Shown here: positions 1 to 9,604 of the stretch, one piece after another | How positions within the stretch are numbered: the first letter of the stretch is position 1 | How the letters are laid out: each line of letters begins with the position of its first letter | NCBI GenBank assembly: GCA_003427395.1 | Contig: BFEA01000054.1 | Location: 1-22,500, forward strand | Direction of reading: 5' to 3' | Length of the DNA: 22,500 nucleotides | Origin: Chara braunii | Taxonomy: Eukaryota; Streptophyta; Charophyceae; Charales; Characeae | The notes under the pieces: model-generated | What the model saw: the letters and a program-made list of their open reading frames with translations, nothing else | Database searches by the model: none | Told to the model about the DNA's origin: nothing | Position numbers and translations under genes: made by a program

Positions 1-420
1 GGCGGTTGATCAAGGCGAAATTAGTCCACCGTTCCGATAATCATGTGTTCTCGTCTTTTCCATCACTTTTCATCATTCTTTCCTTTTCTTAATTCTATCG
101 TCGGAAATAATAAATTAACCGTAAGTTTGCCAAAATTAAATTCCAAGAAATTTTTTATAAATAACCAATTTCGTTTCGTTTCGTTTCCTTTCCCTTTTAC
201 CATTTTTAATATTTTTTTTTATGTTTTTAATTTCATTGTCGAAAACATAAAATAACAAGGGAATTTCCCCTAAGATAAAATATAGCGAAAAATGAAGAAA
301 ATGAAGAATATTGCGTTTTTCTCCGCTCCTCTTCTGGTCTTAATCTTTTTCTTTTATTTTTAATTATGATATTAGAATAGACAAAATTCCGAGGCCTCAT
401 TTCGGCCCCGGTTGTATGCC
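1..420. other. AT-rich region without a recognisable gene
   Basis: This stretch is AT-rich, with many T and A homopolymers. A 70-codon open frame at 43-255 on the plus strand is low-complexity Phe/Asn-rich and looks like nothing known. I see no transposon ends or RNA gene. Confidence 0.6.
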
Positions 421-1610
421 GTCAAAATGCCGCGGCGAGGTCTGTTTNCGCGATCCCTCTCCGCGGCCGGCCAAAACGGTCCCAGTCCTCTGAGCGACAA
501 AAAATGACGGTCTCTAGTTGTGCTAAGTGCACCCATCCATCTTGCTGTCTTTGGGGGTTAGTCTTAAAATCTAGTGCGTCCAGAATCAGGGGTACCCTGA
601 GTTCTCATAATTCCTGCAGCCCGGTCATCCCAAAGCACTGTCAAAACGCGGACTTAACCCTGAGCCTAAACCCCTAAACTGCCGTTTTCAGGCGGCGCAC
701 TACTTGTGGCCGCCTGACACCGGGTTCATTTCTTTTCCCATTTTGCCTGCATCCGCTGCCTCTGGTTCTCACCTGCGCCCGCTCTCCTGCCTTCCTGCGC
801 AGTCTCCTCCCCGCTGCGCCTCGCCAGCTTTCTGCCTTGCTGCCGACTCGTCGCTCTCTGCCTCACTGCTGCCCCCGCCCGCTCGGTCCATCGCTACTCC
901 CTCTCTGCTTCGCGCCTCCCTGCTCAGCGTTGAGTCGAAGCGGAGCCGCTCCGCTTTCTTCTCCAGCTAACGCTGCTCCCTACAACAGCGGACCCGTCGT
1001 GGGGAAACTTCGGAGGAAATCGACTTTTTCTGATTCGGCTGGCCTTTCGGCCCTATATTCAAATCCGACGCACGGTCTGCACTCCAATTTATACTGCGCC
1101 CCCCCCCCCACTTCAGTACCCTCGGGCCCCTATCGGAGCCTGATGTACAGTCTACTGCGCGAGCCCAGGCAAAACGGGTCCCGTGTAGATCTTAGTGGTA
1201 GTGGCAAAAGTTGAAACGAGTACTTTTGGAGGCGGGTTCCGTCTGGCTTGCTGCTGGGGCACCCTGCCCCGCCCGACTCAAGCATAATTCACCATCTTAT
1301 GTGCCCCAGCGGGCATGCTCACACTCAAGCTTTCCACGGCAGGCGATGGGTGGTAAACTGTGCACCCGCGACGACCCCTGCGCAATCGCCGAGCCAAAAC
1401 ACTAAAAATAAAGTAAAAGTAGTAGTAATAATGATAATAAAAACACATGTAAATCCAAGGAATACCGAAAAAGTAAAGGAGCCTGGGGTCGCGCGTCCCA
1501 CCGGTCCGCGACCCACGCACACCCAGGCTGCGCATGGTTGCGACTCGCGGACAGTACCCCGCGCGCGCCGTCAGACGAGCGAGGCTGCACTGGCGTGACT
1601 TGCAGAAAAT
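421..1610. other. GC-rich unassigned block
   Basis: Composition switches sharply from AT-rich to GC-rich near 390. The block holds an N at 448, a CCTAAACCCCTAAAC telomere-like pair near 665-679, a pyrimidine-rich stretch at 720-960, an 11-base C run near 1099 and an imperfect AAT-like stretch near 1405-1445. Open frames at 704-1214 and 1211-1598 are Pro/Ser/Arg-rich, overlap each other in several frames and show no family motif, so I do not call genes. It may be an LTR or non-autonomous element fragment, but no ends were found. Confidence 0.5.
689..716. repeat. GC-rich hairpin
   Basis: CAGGCGGC (689-696) is the exact reverse complement of GCCGCCTG (709-716). Inside the arms, CAC and GTG can add three more pairs with a one-base bulge, leaving a TACTT loop. 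The structure is seen in the sequence; any function is unknown. Confidence 0.7.
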
Positions 1611-1613
1611 ACG

Positions 1614-1639
1614 CCAAATACCCTTGTAAGGGTATCTGG
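1614..1639. repeat. Imperfect 26-bp palindrome, copy 1
   Basis: This copy differs at two positions from the perfect palindrome at 1754-1779. It keeps the core CCAAATACCCTTG on the left and AAGGGTAT on the right. It lies in the same orientation as copy 2, starting 140 bp before it. Confidence 0.75.
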
Positions 1640-1753
1640 TACGAGAACGTTACAGCGTGCTTCATAATCCCGCGTGATTATACAAAATTCCAAGTTTGGA
1701 CCGATTCCACCATGGCACTCGACACACTTGACGTGTTGATCGTAAATTCATGG

Positions 1754-1779
1754 CCAAATACCCTTGCAAGGGTATTTGG
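1754..1779. repeat. Perfect 26-bp palindrome, copy 2
   Basis: CCAAATACCCTTG is followed immediately by its exact reverse complement, with no spacer. The 114 bp separating it from copy 1 is unique and has no recognised coding potential. Possible readings are a recombinase or transcription-factor site, or termini of a small palindromic mobile element. None is proven. Confidence 0.8.
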
Positions 1780-2727
1780 TCCGACAGTATCCTAGACCCT
1801 ATTAAGCGACGTCCCCATCGTTGGAGAACTATATGCAAACAAAAAAAATATTTTCCGACAAGCAAATTGTCAAATCTGAATCCTTGGAATGAAGTGTGGT
1901 TTAGGATTGACATCGTCACCTCACATTTCATTGTTACTGTCGGGGTTTTAACCCGGGTCTCTCGTATCATATCCATAATAAAATCAAACAATTTGAAGCG
2001 GGGATACTCGATCTATACTACAGTACATGAAATCGTCAAGTGTAACAGTGTTTTCTCCTTCCCCTCACCCTTAGACTTTGGCCCAGGTTATCGTTGGTTG
2101 CTTTCAAAGTCATTGTCCGCATGCGAACTCAACCCCTCAAACGCGGGTCCTAACTGAGACCTTGGATGTCCAACTTTGATATTTAATGTCCAAAGTTATC
2201 AGTTGTCTTGCCTGAAGCCTAATACAGGAGGACAAACGGCCTTCATTGTGACCCACCACAGTCCTGCTGATCAGGCCGGAGCTGCGGCCCACCGCGTTGT
2301 TGCTTAACGGTGGTTACCCTTGTTGGTTATGCAACGATGGGATATTCATCTTATCTTTTCAAAGTATATTCACAAATTTCAAGACTAATCTCGACCCCTC
2401 TGATTCCCAACTGAATAGATCATTTCACTGGGGTGGCCATCCCCTCTAGTTTCTCTTCTAGGCCATAGTCGAAGGGTTCGCTGCCTGGTTATGCTAGGTC
2501 AACAGCCCACGCTGGGAGTTACGTCCCAACAAAGTCAATTTTTCACCATAGGCTTGGTAATTTTATGCCCTAAGGTTAACCCTTGAGATGAATGAACGAT
2601 GCTTCTTTAAAATAAACCAAATAAATGAGATTTTCAAAATCAATTGAGCTATCGTTAGGTTGCCATTCAGGGTTGTCCCCTCTAAGTCTTTGATCTTAGC
2701 TCGGTGAGGCACGCACCTCGGGGTCAT
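1780..2727. other. Unassigned intergenic or LTR-like sequence
   Basis: No open frame here has a recognisable motif. The 135-codon frame at 1750-2157 on the plus strand begins inside the palindrome and is not convincing. Part of this stretch could be the outer portion of the 3' LTR whose inner edge is suggested at 3110, but I could not find a matching LTR sequence elsewhere in the window. Confidence 0.4.
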
Positions 2728-3110
2728 ATTTATATATATATATACATATATACAAAACTAATATTTGAGTTGAAATCAATGCTTGTTGACTCTTTGCTTG
2801 TCCAAAACCAATAAAACAAACTTCCCATTCAAAGATGATTGCAAAATAACTTTACTCATTGAAAAGAGTCTGCCCATATCGAAGTACGGTTTTTCAACAT
2901 GCACACATAATCAATTCAGTATCGGATCGTACAATCCTTTACCGACTTTCACACAAGACACTGATCCGCCCGTTTCTCTACCACCATCTTCAGGCCTCAG
3001 ACGAGTCCAATAGTGATAGACGAAGGGAGATACCCATTCTAAAAAAGAAGACTCAACCATAGACAAGGATTTACTCACAAGTGTAAAAAGTGTTTGTGGT
3101 CACGAACTCA
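2700..3110 (-). repeat. Candidate U3 side of a 3' LTR (gypsy element)
   Basis: Read on the minus strand, the sequence just after the polypurine tract starts TGAGTTCGTG, which fits the TG that opens most LTRs. About 370 bp further on the minus strand lies a long TA-rich run (2728-2752) that could supply a TATA box. The outer end is not identified, and no second copy of this sequence was found near the primer-binding site. The call rests only on its position next to the polypurine tract. Confidence 0.35.
2728..2752. repeat. (TA)n-rich tract, possible TATA region
   Basis: This is an alternating T/A run interrupted by one C. It sits inside the candidate LTR and could act as a core promoter on the minus strand, but composition is the only evidence. 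Confidence 0.5.
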
Positions 3111-3121
3111 TTTCCCCCTTT
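3111..3121 (-). promoter_or_regulatory. Polypurine tract of the gypsy element
   Basis: On the minus strand this reads AAAGGGGGAAA and is followed directly by TG. A purine tract immediately before the 3' LTR is the normal plus-strand primer site of LTR retrotransposons. It lies downstream of the integrase remnant in the element's orientation, as expected. Confidence 0.55.
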
Positions 3122-3154
3122 GATCATATATATAAGTACAAGTATGTTACAGTG

Positions 3155-3720
3155 AGTCAGACCTGCGACTCATCCCTCTCAACCTCATATCTACCCTCGA
3201 ATGTCCATGCATTCTCTTGTACTACCATCTACTCTAAGCTTCTAGCCTTACAAAATCTCAAGAAAGAAAACTTGTCATTTCCTAGCGGCACTCTGCTCAC
3301 CCATTTGTCCTCCTTGCCAGTTTTGTTCCTAATGACTTTGCCATCAACAAACCCGGTAAGGTTGTCCCTCGGGTCAAATATATAGTTATATCTGTCGAGT
3401 TCCACCGGCATGGCCAACTGGTATAAATAGACAACCGCCCCCACATATTTGATGTATCTAGGATGCAGAGACTCCTTGTATTTGACAGGCGATCGTACTT
3501 GACAAGGTACACATGACTCACATAATTTACGGGTCATTTCAAGCATCTCTTCCCAATAGTAGAGTTTCATCGCCTTCTTGTAAGTTGCTGCAAAACTTCG
3601 ATGTCCCCTAATTATCCCATCATGAAGTGCAGCTATGACATCAATCTGACGACTCTTCCCTCATACCACTCACCGCGGCGGCCCCCTCTTGTCTTTGATG
3701 AATAAATGGTCGCCTCCGAC
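3155..3720 (-). pseudogene. Integrase remnant (zinc-binding domain and start of core)
   Basis: Reading from 3720 downwards, an HHCC zinc-binding domain is visible: LHDGIIRGHRS supplies the two histidines and CESCVPC the cysteines, followed by the conserved context VKYKESLHPRYIKYVG. Integrase joins element cDNA to host DNA. The first catalytic aspartate is expected in the GAVVYLYQLAMP segment, where the site reads YLYQ, so it appears lost. After RDNLTGFVDGKVI the core quickly becomes unrecognisable and the frame ends at 3229. Only about 110 bp separate that stop from the polypurine tract, so the distal core, its glutamate and the C-terminal domain seem deleted. Two TGA stops also lie near 3660-3672. 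Family assignment is firm; the extent of the deletion is inferred. Confidence 0.75.
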
Positions 3721-3754
3721 TATGTAATGATCTCTCATTCGAAGAATCTTCTCA

Positions 3755-4186
3755 CTAACTTCTCTCTCTCTCTCTTTTGTCTCTCGAAAGAAGTAACCTC
3801 ATTTTTAGGTAAAATTTATCATACTCCTCTTCTCGGAATTCTTCTGAAATTTTTCCCTGCTCAAATTCCTCCCCTTTTTTCTCATCAAATTCATTGTCAT
3901 CCCCAACTACTATTTCATCAGCTTTCACCACACTCCCTTCATCATTTGATTGGACTCGTAAGAGGAAATTCATCAAGTGGTACATTCTACCTATCATGGC
4001 TACTTGCTCGTCTGCTTGTCGGGCTCCTGCTTCGACCGTTCGCGGTTCATCCATTATCGTATAGTCCTCTACCAAGGCAACTCCATCATCCATCATCCTT
4101 TCCGCATTCCTTTCTCTCAATGAGTCCTCCTCTATTATTGGCGTAAGTATTAAGGCAGGTTCCCTCATAAGCTCAGGTGGCGGATG
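3755..4186 (-). pseudogene. Acidic linker between RNase H and integrase
   Basis: This is an open frame of about 137 codons, continuous with the RNase H frame except for a TAG at 4187-4189. It is rich in Glu and Asp (for example EEFREEEYDKFYLKMRLLLS) with no enzyme motif. Connecting regions of this type separate RNase H from integrase in some gypsy polyproteins. Downstream, the reading frame shifts near 3720-3755 before integrase begins. No independent function can be assigned. Confidence 0.55.
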
Positions 4187-4873
4187 CTACATTGGATTTT
4201 CTCTCCTCATCGCCTTACTCTCAACGAACATAACCCAACAGTTGACATGAGTGCGCATATCATCCCCTTCTTCCAAAAATCCGTCTACCGGAGGTGCCTC
4301 CTCTTCCGACGCTGTTTGATCTCCCCATTCAATTATACTCATACCATCAACCCTATTCTTGTTTCCTGGGATACGTTCCAACTGAAAATTAAACATCCAT
4401 ATATAGGTAAGCCACCTGACTATGGTTGGGTCTGATGGTCAAAAAATTTTGAGGGAATACATGAGCGCTGTTGGGTCAATCCTGAGGATAAACCTCCTTC
4501 CAAAAAGGTAATGCTTGAAAATTTTAAGGCAGTGCAGAATTGTCAAGGCTTCCTTTTCGAACTGCGAGTAGTTCCGCTCTGTCGCGTTAAGTGTTCAAAT
4601 TTCGAATCTTAACGGTCCCTCATTCCCACTACGGTCCGCCTGGATCAACACGCCTCCCAAGGCGGTTGGCCCAACATCGGTCTGAACTATGAAAGGTCTT
4701 TCTATAGTTGCATCAAAATCAGATACCCCCAACACTAAACCCCCTTCTCTGAATTCCTTCTTCAATTCTTCGACCACTTCCTTTTGAAGGTCACCCCGCT
4801 CCCAGTCCTGATCCTTCCGTACTAACTTCCTCAAATGCTCTGTCTTGGTGACAAATCTTTCTTTGAATCTCCT
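4187..4873 (-). pseudogene. RNase H domain of gypsy pol, broken
   Basis: The RNase H domain degrades the RNA strand of the RNA-DNA hybrid during reverse transcription. Visible motifs in order are RKLVRKDQDW (connection from RT), FIVQTDVGPTALGGVLIQ with the first catalytic Asp intact, LNATERNYSQFEKEAL with the expected Glu, LFGRRFILRIDPTAL with the next Asp, then WMFNFQLERIPGNKNRVDG with the terminal Asp. The frame is the same as RT. TGA stops break it at 4874-4876, about 4595 and about 4443. Apart from the stops the domain looks well preserved, which suggests the element was functional fairly recently. Confidence 0.85.
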
Positions 4874-5880
4874 TCAAAATCCACAAGTCCCAAGGAAGCT
4901 ACGGACTTCTCCAACATTTCTGAAGGGAGTAGGCCATTCCAAGATTTTGTTGGTCTTTTTTCCATCAGGTCGTCGACCATATTCATTGCATACGTATCCT
5001 AGAATGGTTACTTCCTTCACATAATGCCTTGATTTCACGCCACTGGCAGTGAGGTTGTATTCCGCTAAGAGAGATAAAACTTCTCTTAACCCTTGAACGT
5101 GTTCCCATACGAACCTTCTTATCCCATGAGCCACTTCTGACTCATCCTTTTCGATAGGGCCCTTGACGACAAGATCATAAATGTATGGCTCGGTAATTTG
5201 AGGGCTGATTGGCTGCATTACCCTGATCATACTGCGCTGCACCATTACCACAGCGTTGGTCCATCCTTGGGGTGCAACATTCATATGGACTAACCCTCTA
5301 GGCGTGTGCATTGCTGTTATAGGACGGTCTACGGGATAGACCGAAAATTGATCATACCGTGAGTAGAGGTCAATAAGGGATACAATCGATCTTCTTGCAC
5401 ACGACTCTGACAATTGATCAGCGTTAGGAAGTCCCCCAATATCTCTCACGGTCACCGCATTCAACCATTGGAGGTTTTGTACGCATCTGAGCACCCCGTT
5501 CGGTTTTACAAAGCAAAACCAAGGAGAAACATATGGTCCGCTAGAATATGTTGTGACATTCGAACGAATCTTCCCATCTAGGTACTCCACCACTTTTCTA
5601 CGATCTTCTGGATTGGGGTACTTAGCCCCTCGAACATTCCATGGTTCATGAGGCACTGTATGAATGCGGATCATTTCGATTTTGTCAACATCCAGCTGCC
5701 CACGTTGATCATCATTGAAAGCATATGCTTGATTCTTCTTACATATCAGGTCCTTTACCAAAACCTCTTCTTGCTTTGTCCGAAAACCGAATTCGCCTAT
5801 TATCAAATCCTTCTCAGTTTTCTTATTGATGCGACAAGGTTCATTTCTAGTACTGCTCTCATCTGTCGTATCTATTCTCT
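4874..5880 (-). pseudogene. Ty3/gypsy reverse transcriptase domain with altered catalytic motif
   Basis: Reverse transcriptase copies element RNA into cDNA. From the TTG at 5806 there are 310 open codons. Motifs seen are GPYVSPWFCFVKPNG and LRCVQNLQWLN (residues about 90-116), SLIDLYSRYDQF (143-154, with motif A Asp), MHTPRGLVHMNVAPQGWTN (166-184) and YIYDLVVKGP (208-217), where YxDD is expected, then TILGYVCNEYGRRPDGKK and EVRSFLGTCGF at the end. The residue before the last Asp of the catalytic pair is Tyr (TAT at 5177-5179), so one metal-binding Asp is missing. The frame continues upstream to about 5880, where another frameshift separates it from the preceding segment. A TGA ends the frame at 4874. 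This copy should be inactive. Confidence 0.88.
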
Positions 5881-6290
5881 CTCCTGCTCGTAATACACCC
5901 CCTCTTCCTGACTTACCCGAACTGGTACCGGATGAGTTTTCTTATCTACTGTCTTGTACCACCTTTTGGAGCCTTGCTTGAGCCCACCCCTAAAAAACGT
6001 TGGCCGACCGTTTGGGCATTTGGCATATGTGGCCCTACCATCTGAGGAGGAGGAGGCCGGTAAACAAGATCGACTCTCCCTCCTTCTAGATCTTCCTGGA
6101 TTCTTTCTGCAAGCGCTCTGCCGGTATTAGGGTCCGCCATCCTGTAGGCCGATACCAACTCGATGGCGTCACTAATATTTGACAGGCTCAATACGAGTCC
6201 ACCGGCTCCGTCGTCGTCTGATTCTTCTTCGTTTTTCCACTCTAGTTCTCTCCGCCCATTTTCTGACTCTTCAAACGTGTAAGATCCTAC
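5881..6290 (-). pseudogene. Gypsy polyprotein segment between protease and RT
   Basis: Open codons on the minus strand run from about 6275 (EESENGRRELEW, then an acidic stretch) through LSNISDAIELVSAYRMADP and a Pro-rich RPPPPQMVGPHMPNAQ to a stop at 5946. A different frame then leads into RT. The charged and proline-rich composition fits a polyprotein linker. I recognise no domain. At least one frameshift on each side separates it from its neighbours, so it does not form a protein now. Confidence 0.5.
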
Positions 6291-6301
6291 ATTGAGCTAG
6301 T

Positions 6302-6560
6302 TCATTTGTGAGGCCCAGTATTTTTACATGTGATTACCTCAAAATTCCCACAGGCAGGATCACACAAGATAACAAACCTGGTGCTGTCATGTTTGTTCAT
6401 AATGAGCGTCTCATATCTGCAGAAGAAGGATCTGCCCAGCAAAATCGGGAGGTCCAAACTGGGCATAACGTAGAAGCACGTGCGCACCTTGACCCTCTCT
6501 ATTACAACTACCTTTGATCATAATATCTACGGACCCGGTCCCTACGAATTTTCAATCCAT
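6302..6560 (-). pseudogene. Aspartic protease remnant lacking the active-site segment
   Basis: The frame reading RTCFYVMPSLDLPILLGRSF (6487 downwards) resembles the C-terminal half of a retropepsin-like protease: a hydrophobic strand followed by the ILLGR turn that precedes the last helix. It continues into CDPACGNFEVITC and stops at 6302. Just upstream, in another frame, lies WKFVGTGSVDIMIKG, a plausible N-terminal strand. No D-S/T-G active-site triplet occurs in the few dozen bases between them, so the catalytic core seems deleted along with a one-base frame change near 6505-6530. The identity is by position and the LLGR motif; moderate confidence. Confidence 0.5.
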
Positions 6561-7480
6561 CTTGCTTCTCGCAACACTCCAATTTGCTTCATTGGGAATC
6601 AAGTCCCCTATTCGGACTGTGGCTACTTTCTTGCGTGACAATCTAGCTCTTACAATTTCCCTTAGCCTTGGGGCTGAAGCAATAATTTCTTTCAGATTTA
6701 ACAACTCATTGTGTCATTCCAATAACTTATTTACTAGTTCCTCCAGGTCAACTCCTTCTTCGATCGAAGTCTGGTACTTTCGTTTCTTGGTCGCGGTTTT
6801 TTCTTTCTTTGCTTTCCCTTCCTTAACTCCTTCTTTCCTTCTCTTAGCTCTAATTTTAGCCTGTTTATCTTCTTCTTCCCTGATCTTATCATCTTCGGCC
6901 TCATCCCCTTCTACCGTGATTGGTGGTTCTTTCTAAGTTGGCTGGGAGGTCTGAGTTTGTTCCTTCGGAGGATTGCGCCCCCCAGGTCTTCGCGTAGTGT
7001 ATGAAATCGAGCCCCTTACGTTTCTCTAGCCCATGCTAGTCTTCGCAGCCGTGTTGGCCCTCAACATTCTTGGGTTAGGTTCATTTGGTCCCTCTTCCGG
7101 TCCTTCGCGTCCCATGGTAAATACCTTCGGATATCTAATTTCTTCTCTCCCAACTTCTTCACATATTCCGCGAAGTCTTAGGTGTAATCTTTGCATTTTA
7201 TCCACTAGGTCCTCCATTTTATCAAATGTTTTTATGACATTGATGTTAATATCCTCCTCTTCCGCTTCCTCTTCAATGAGGGGAATATTCTTCTTGTTTT
7301 CTCTAACCTCCATCCCACTCATTTTCTCTTCTAGCTCCGTTATATCTTCCACATGCACAACATGGTCCTCCTTCTCTTGCCAAATTCGGAACATCTTCGA
7401 AACGTTGGGGCCAAGCTCCGCCACCGGAGAACTTCTGCCCTTGTACTGCCCGAAATGTTCGGACTGATTATATTACCTCT
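6561..7480 (-). pseudogene. Charged linker region of gag-pol, three in-frame stops
   Basis: One minus-strand frame can be read across most of this region, from MAELGPNVSKMFRIWQEKED at 7424 through a Glu/Lys-rich stretch to IASAPRLREIVRARLSRKKV and VRIGDLIPNEANW near 6600. It is broken by TAG 7026-7028, TAG 6933-6935 and TGA 6714-6716. Sequences such as IREEEDKQAKIRAKRRKEGV suggest a long charged helix or coiled coil. It lies between the gag zinc knuckle and the protease remnant, so it is probably a spacer part of the polyprotein. A frame change near 7424-7500 separates it from the knuckle. Function unknown. Confidence 0.55.
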
Positions 7481-7499
7481 TTTGTCGAACACGTCACCA

Positions 7500-9009
7500 T
7501 CTATATTCGAGGTGATGAGCCCATCGCGTTCGTCTAGTTTCCTAACGTGACACCGTTTACTGTGTGCCCTTTTATCCCACAGTGAGTACAAGTGCATTCA
7601 CTGTAGTCTACCCATTCTCTTCCGTATCCTTGTCCACTCCATTATCTGTTTCCTTTATCATAACCTCTGCTATAACTTTGGTCATATCCTCGACCATATC
7701 CTTGCTGATTTTCTTGTCCCAGTTGATTAACACCTATATGGGGCGGTTCCCAGTTTCCACCTTGACCACTGTTGCCTTCACTACTTGCCCCTCGCTCTAC
7801 TTGACCCTGATTCCTTCCTGGATTTCTTCCTCTTCCACGACCTTGCCCACGGCCCGGGGCTCTGCTCTGACTCTGACCGCCTTGGTGATTTGGTCCTGGT
7901 TGTTGTTTACCCTTTTGTTGATCACGCCCTACTCCTTGCTCGCCTCCCACATTCTGGATTTGTGGCATCATTGGATAAGGTCCTACTGGTCCTTAAATCG
8001 GCCAAGGTCCCATTGGAAAATACTCGGGCCATGCACCCATCGGTGGCCCCACGGGCCATTGCTCGAACTGAGCCGTGTTCGTTGATGACTCTTGGCCATA
8101 CTGAATTATTGCCTGCTAAAAGACATGTCCTTTCCCCGTACCCTGTCCCCCCATGGCTAAATTTCTCGCCTTTCTTTGACACTTTGTCAATTTAACTGCT
8201 ACCTCAGGATCCTCTTCTTCTTCACTCTCGTCTTCTCTCTCTTCTCCTTTCTTTTTTTTCCCCGATGGCTGTGTAACTATCAATACCTTTCCCGACGATA
8301 CATTTCCCTTCAATTCCTTTATCTCATTCGCCATGTTACTTAATACTCCCCCTAACGCATTGTCAGTTCCCTGAACCGTTCCTACCGCCTTCCTTTTCCT
8401 TCGTTCCACCTTGACTTGGTAGTGAAACACTTGATCCAAATCCCCAACCGCGATATTCCTCTTAATGGTTTCCCAAGTAGTTTTTCTTCCTGCGGCTCCT
8501 CCTCGAGTTAATTCCATGGCCTCATACCCAGTAAACTTCCCCGGGAAGATGACACACTGCATTTCTTCGGACAACCCTGAGACTCTTTCGGCGGTCTTTT
8601 CAAAGGCATTGGCAAACGCCCCAATCGTAGTGAAATCATCCCGGTTCATGTTATACAAGTGCTCGACAGTAAGCAAACCGTTCCCTAACTTGAACTTCCT
8701 TTGCATACCCTTCTTAAATTCTGTCCAATTATCATTGGTCTTCTTTGCAACTTCGCCCACATCCGACTTAAACTCCCACCATACATATTCGTACAACTGA
8801 GCAAACTTCTCAGCGGAAGTCAACTGGTTGAAAATTTGCTCTAGCAATTCCAACCAGTGAGACATTCTTTCTCCTTTGAACGCGAAAATATCTATCTTTG
8901 ACAAATTCGACCTTTTTATCGTCCTTCTTTCTAGTAACTTGACAATCTCTGTCGTGGTTATAGGTGACGGCCCTCCTCCATTAATATCGTTCTCGCCAAG
9001 ATCACTCAT
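7500..9009 (-). pseudogene. Gag (capsid/nucleocapsid) of gypsy element
   Basis: Gag forms the particle that packages element RNA. From ATG at 9009 the frame is open for 297 codons. A Retrotrans_gag-like region is visible around FAFKGERMSHWLELLEQIF (residues ~42-60), then YVWWEFKSDV, NDNWTEFKKGMQRKFKL and DFTTIGAFANAFEKTAERV. After stops TAG 8116-8118 and TAA 7993-7995 the same frame continues into a Gln/Gly/Arg-rich basic tail (7900-7642), typical of nucleic-acid-binding nucleocapsid. A CCHC zinc knuckle follows: Cys codons at 7588-7590 and 7579-7581 and His at 7564-7566 are in frame. The last Cys (7550-7552) is one base out of frame, so a single-base loss lies at 7552-7554. Two stops and a frameshift make it non-functional. 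Confidence 0.85.
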
Positions 9010-9604
9010 TTTCCCCTCTTTTTTTTCTTTTCCTTTTTAGACCGTGGGACCTGTCAAGACACTTAAAACGACCACCGTCCCATATTCCGTTATAACATGA
9101 CACTTTCACCTTTTCTTAACAAAATCCTACTTGCTAACGATCTTCGAGAACCATCGATTATACCGCTAATACCTAATTTCGAGAGCAGGTTAACCGAACA
9201 CCCATTTTTCAGGCCCATTTATAAGAAAATCAGACAGTCATTTTAACAAAACTTCACACCAATCTATAGAGTGTACTTCTTACGACCCCATCACAGAAAA
9301 AAACCCTAAAAAAAATAATTAAAAACGTATAAAACAGCAAGCCAAAGGTGCATTTCCATAAAATTTGGCCCAAAAAAACCTCGACCAATTTCAGAAATTT
9401 CAGAAATCTTAACAGCACAAATTCTAAAACTCCAAATAACCCCAAATTTCATATACAACAACCCTATCAAAATGCATATATAGCAAAAAATTAAAATTCC
9501 AAAAAAACATGAAATTTGAGCCCAAAACCCTAATTTCAGAAATTTCAGGCATGAAAACCAGATGCCCCGTTAACCTCTTGTGGAGTTGGAGAGTCTCATA
9601 GTTT
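9010..9604. other. AT-rich spacer upstream of gag
   Basis: This stretch is AT-rich with many A runs in the plus reading and no convincing open frame. On the minus strand it separates ORF B from the gag ATG. In the element it could be an untranslated leader or an intron, but there is no direct splice evidence. Confidence 0.5.

Noticed and set aside
837-1598. Plus-strand frames of 116-125 codons in the GC-rich block
   Set aside because: Pro/Ser/Arg-rich, mutually overlapping in different frames, no family motif; composition explains them.
6514-8195. Several plus-strand open frames of 130-170 codons
   Set aside because: They are antisense shadows of the gag-pol polyprotein on the minus strand and lack any motif.
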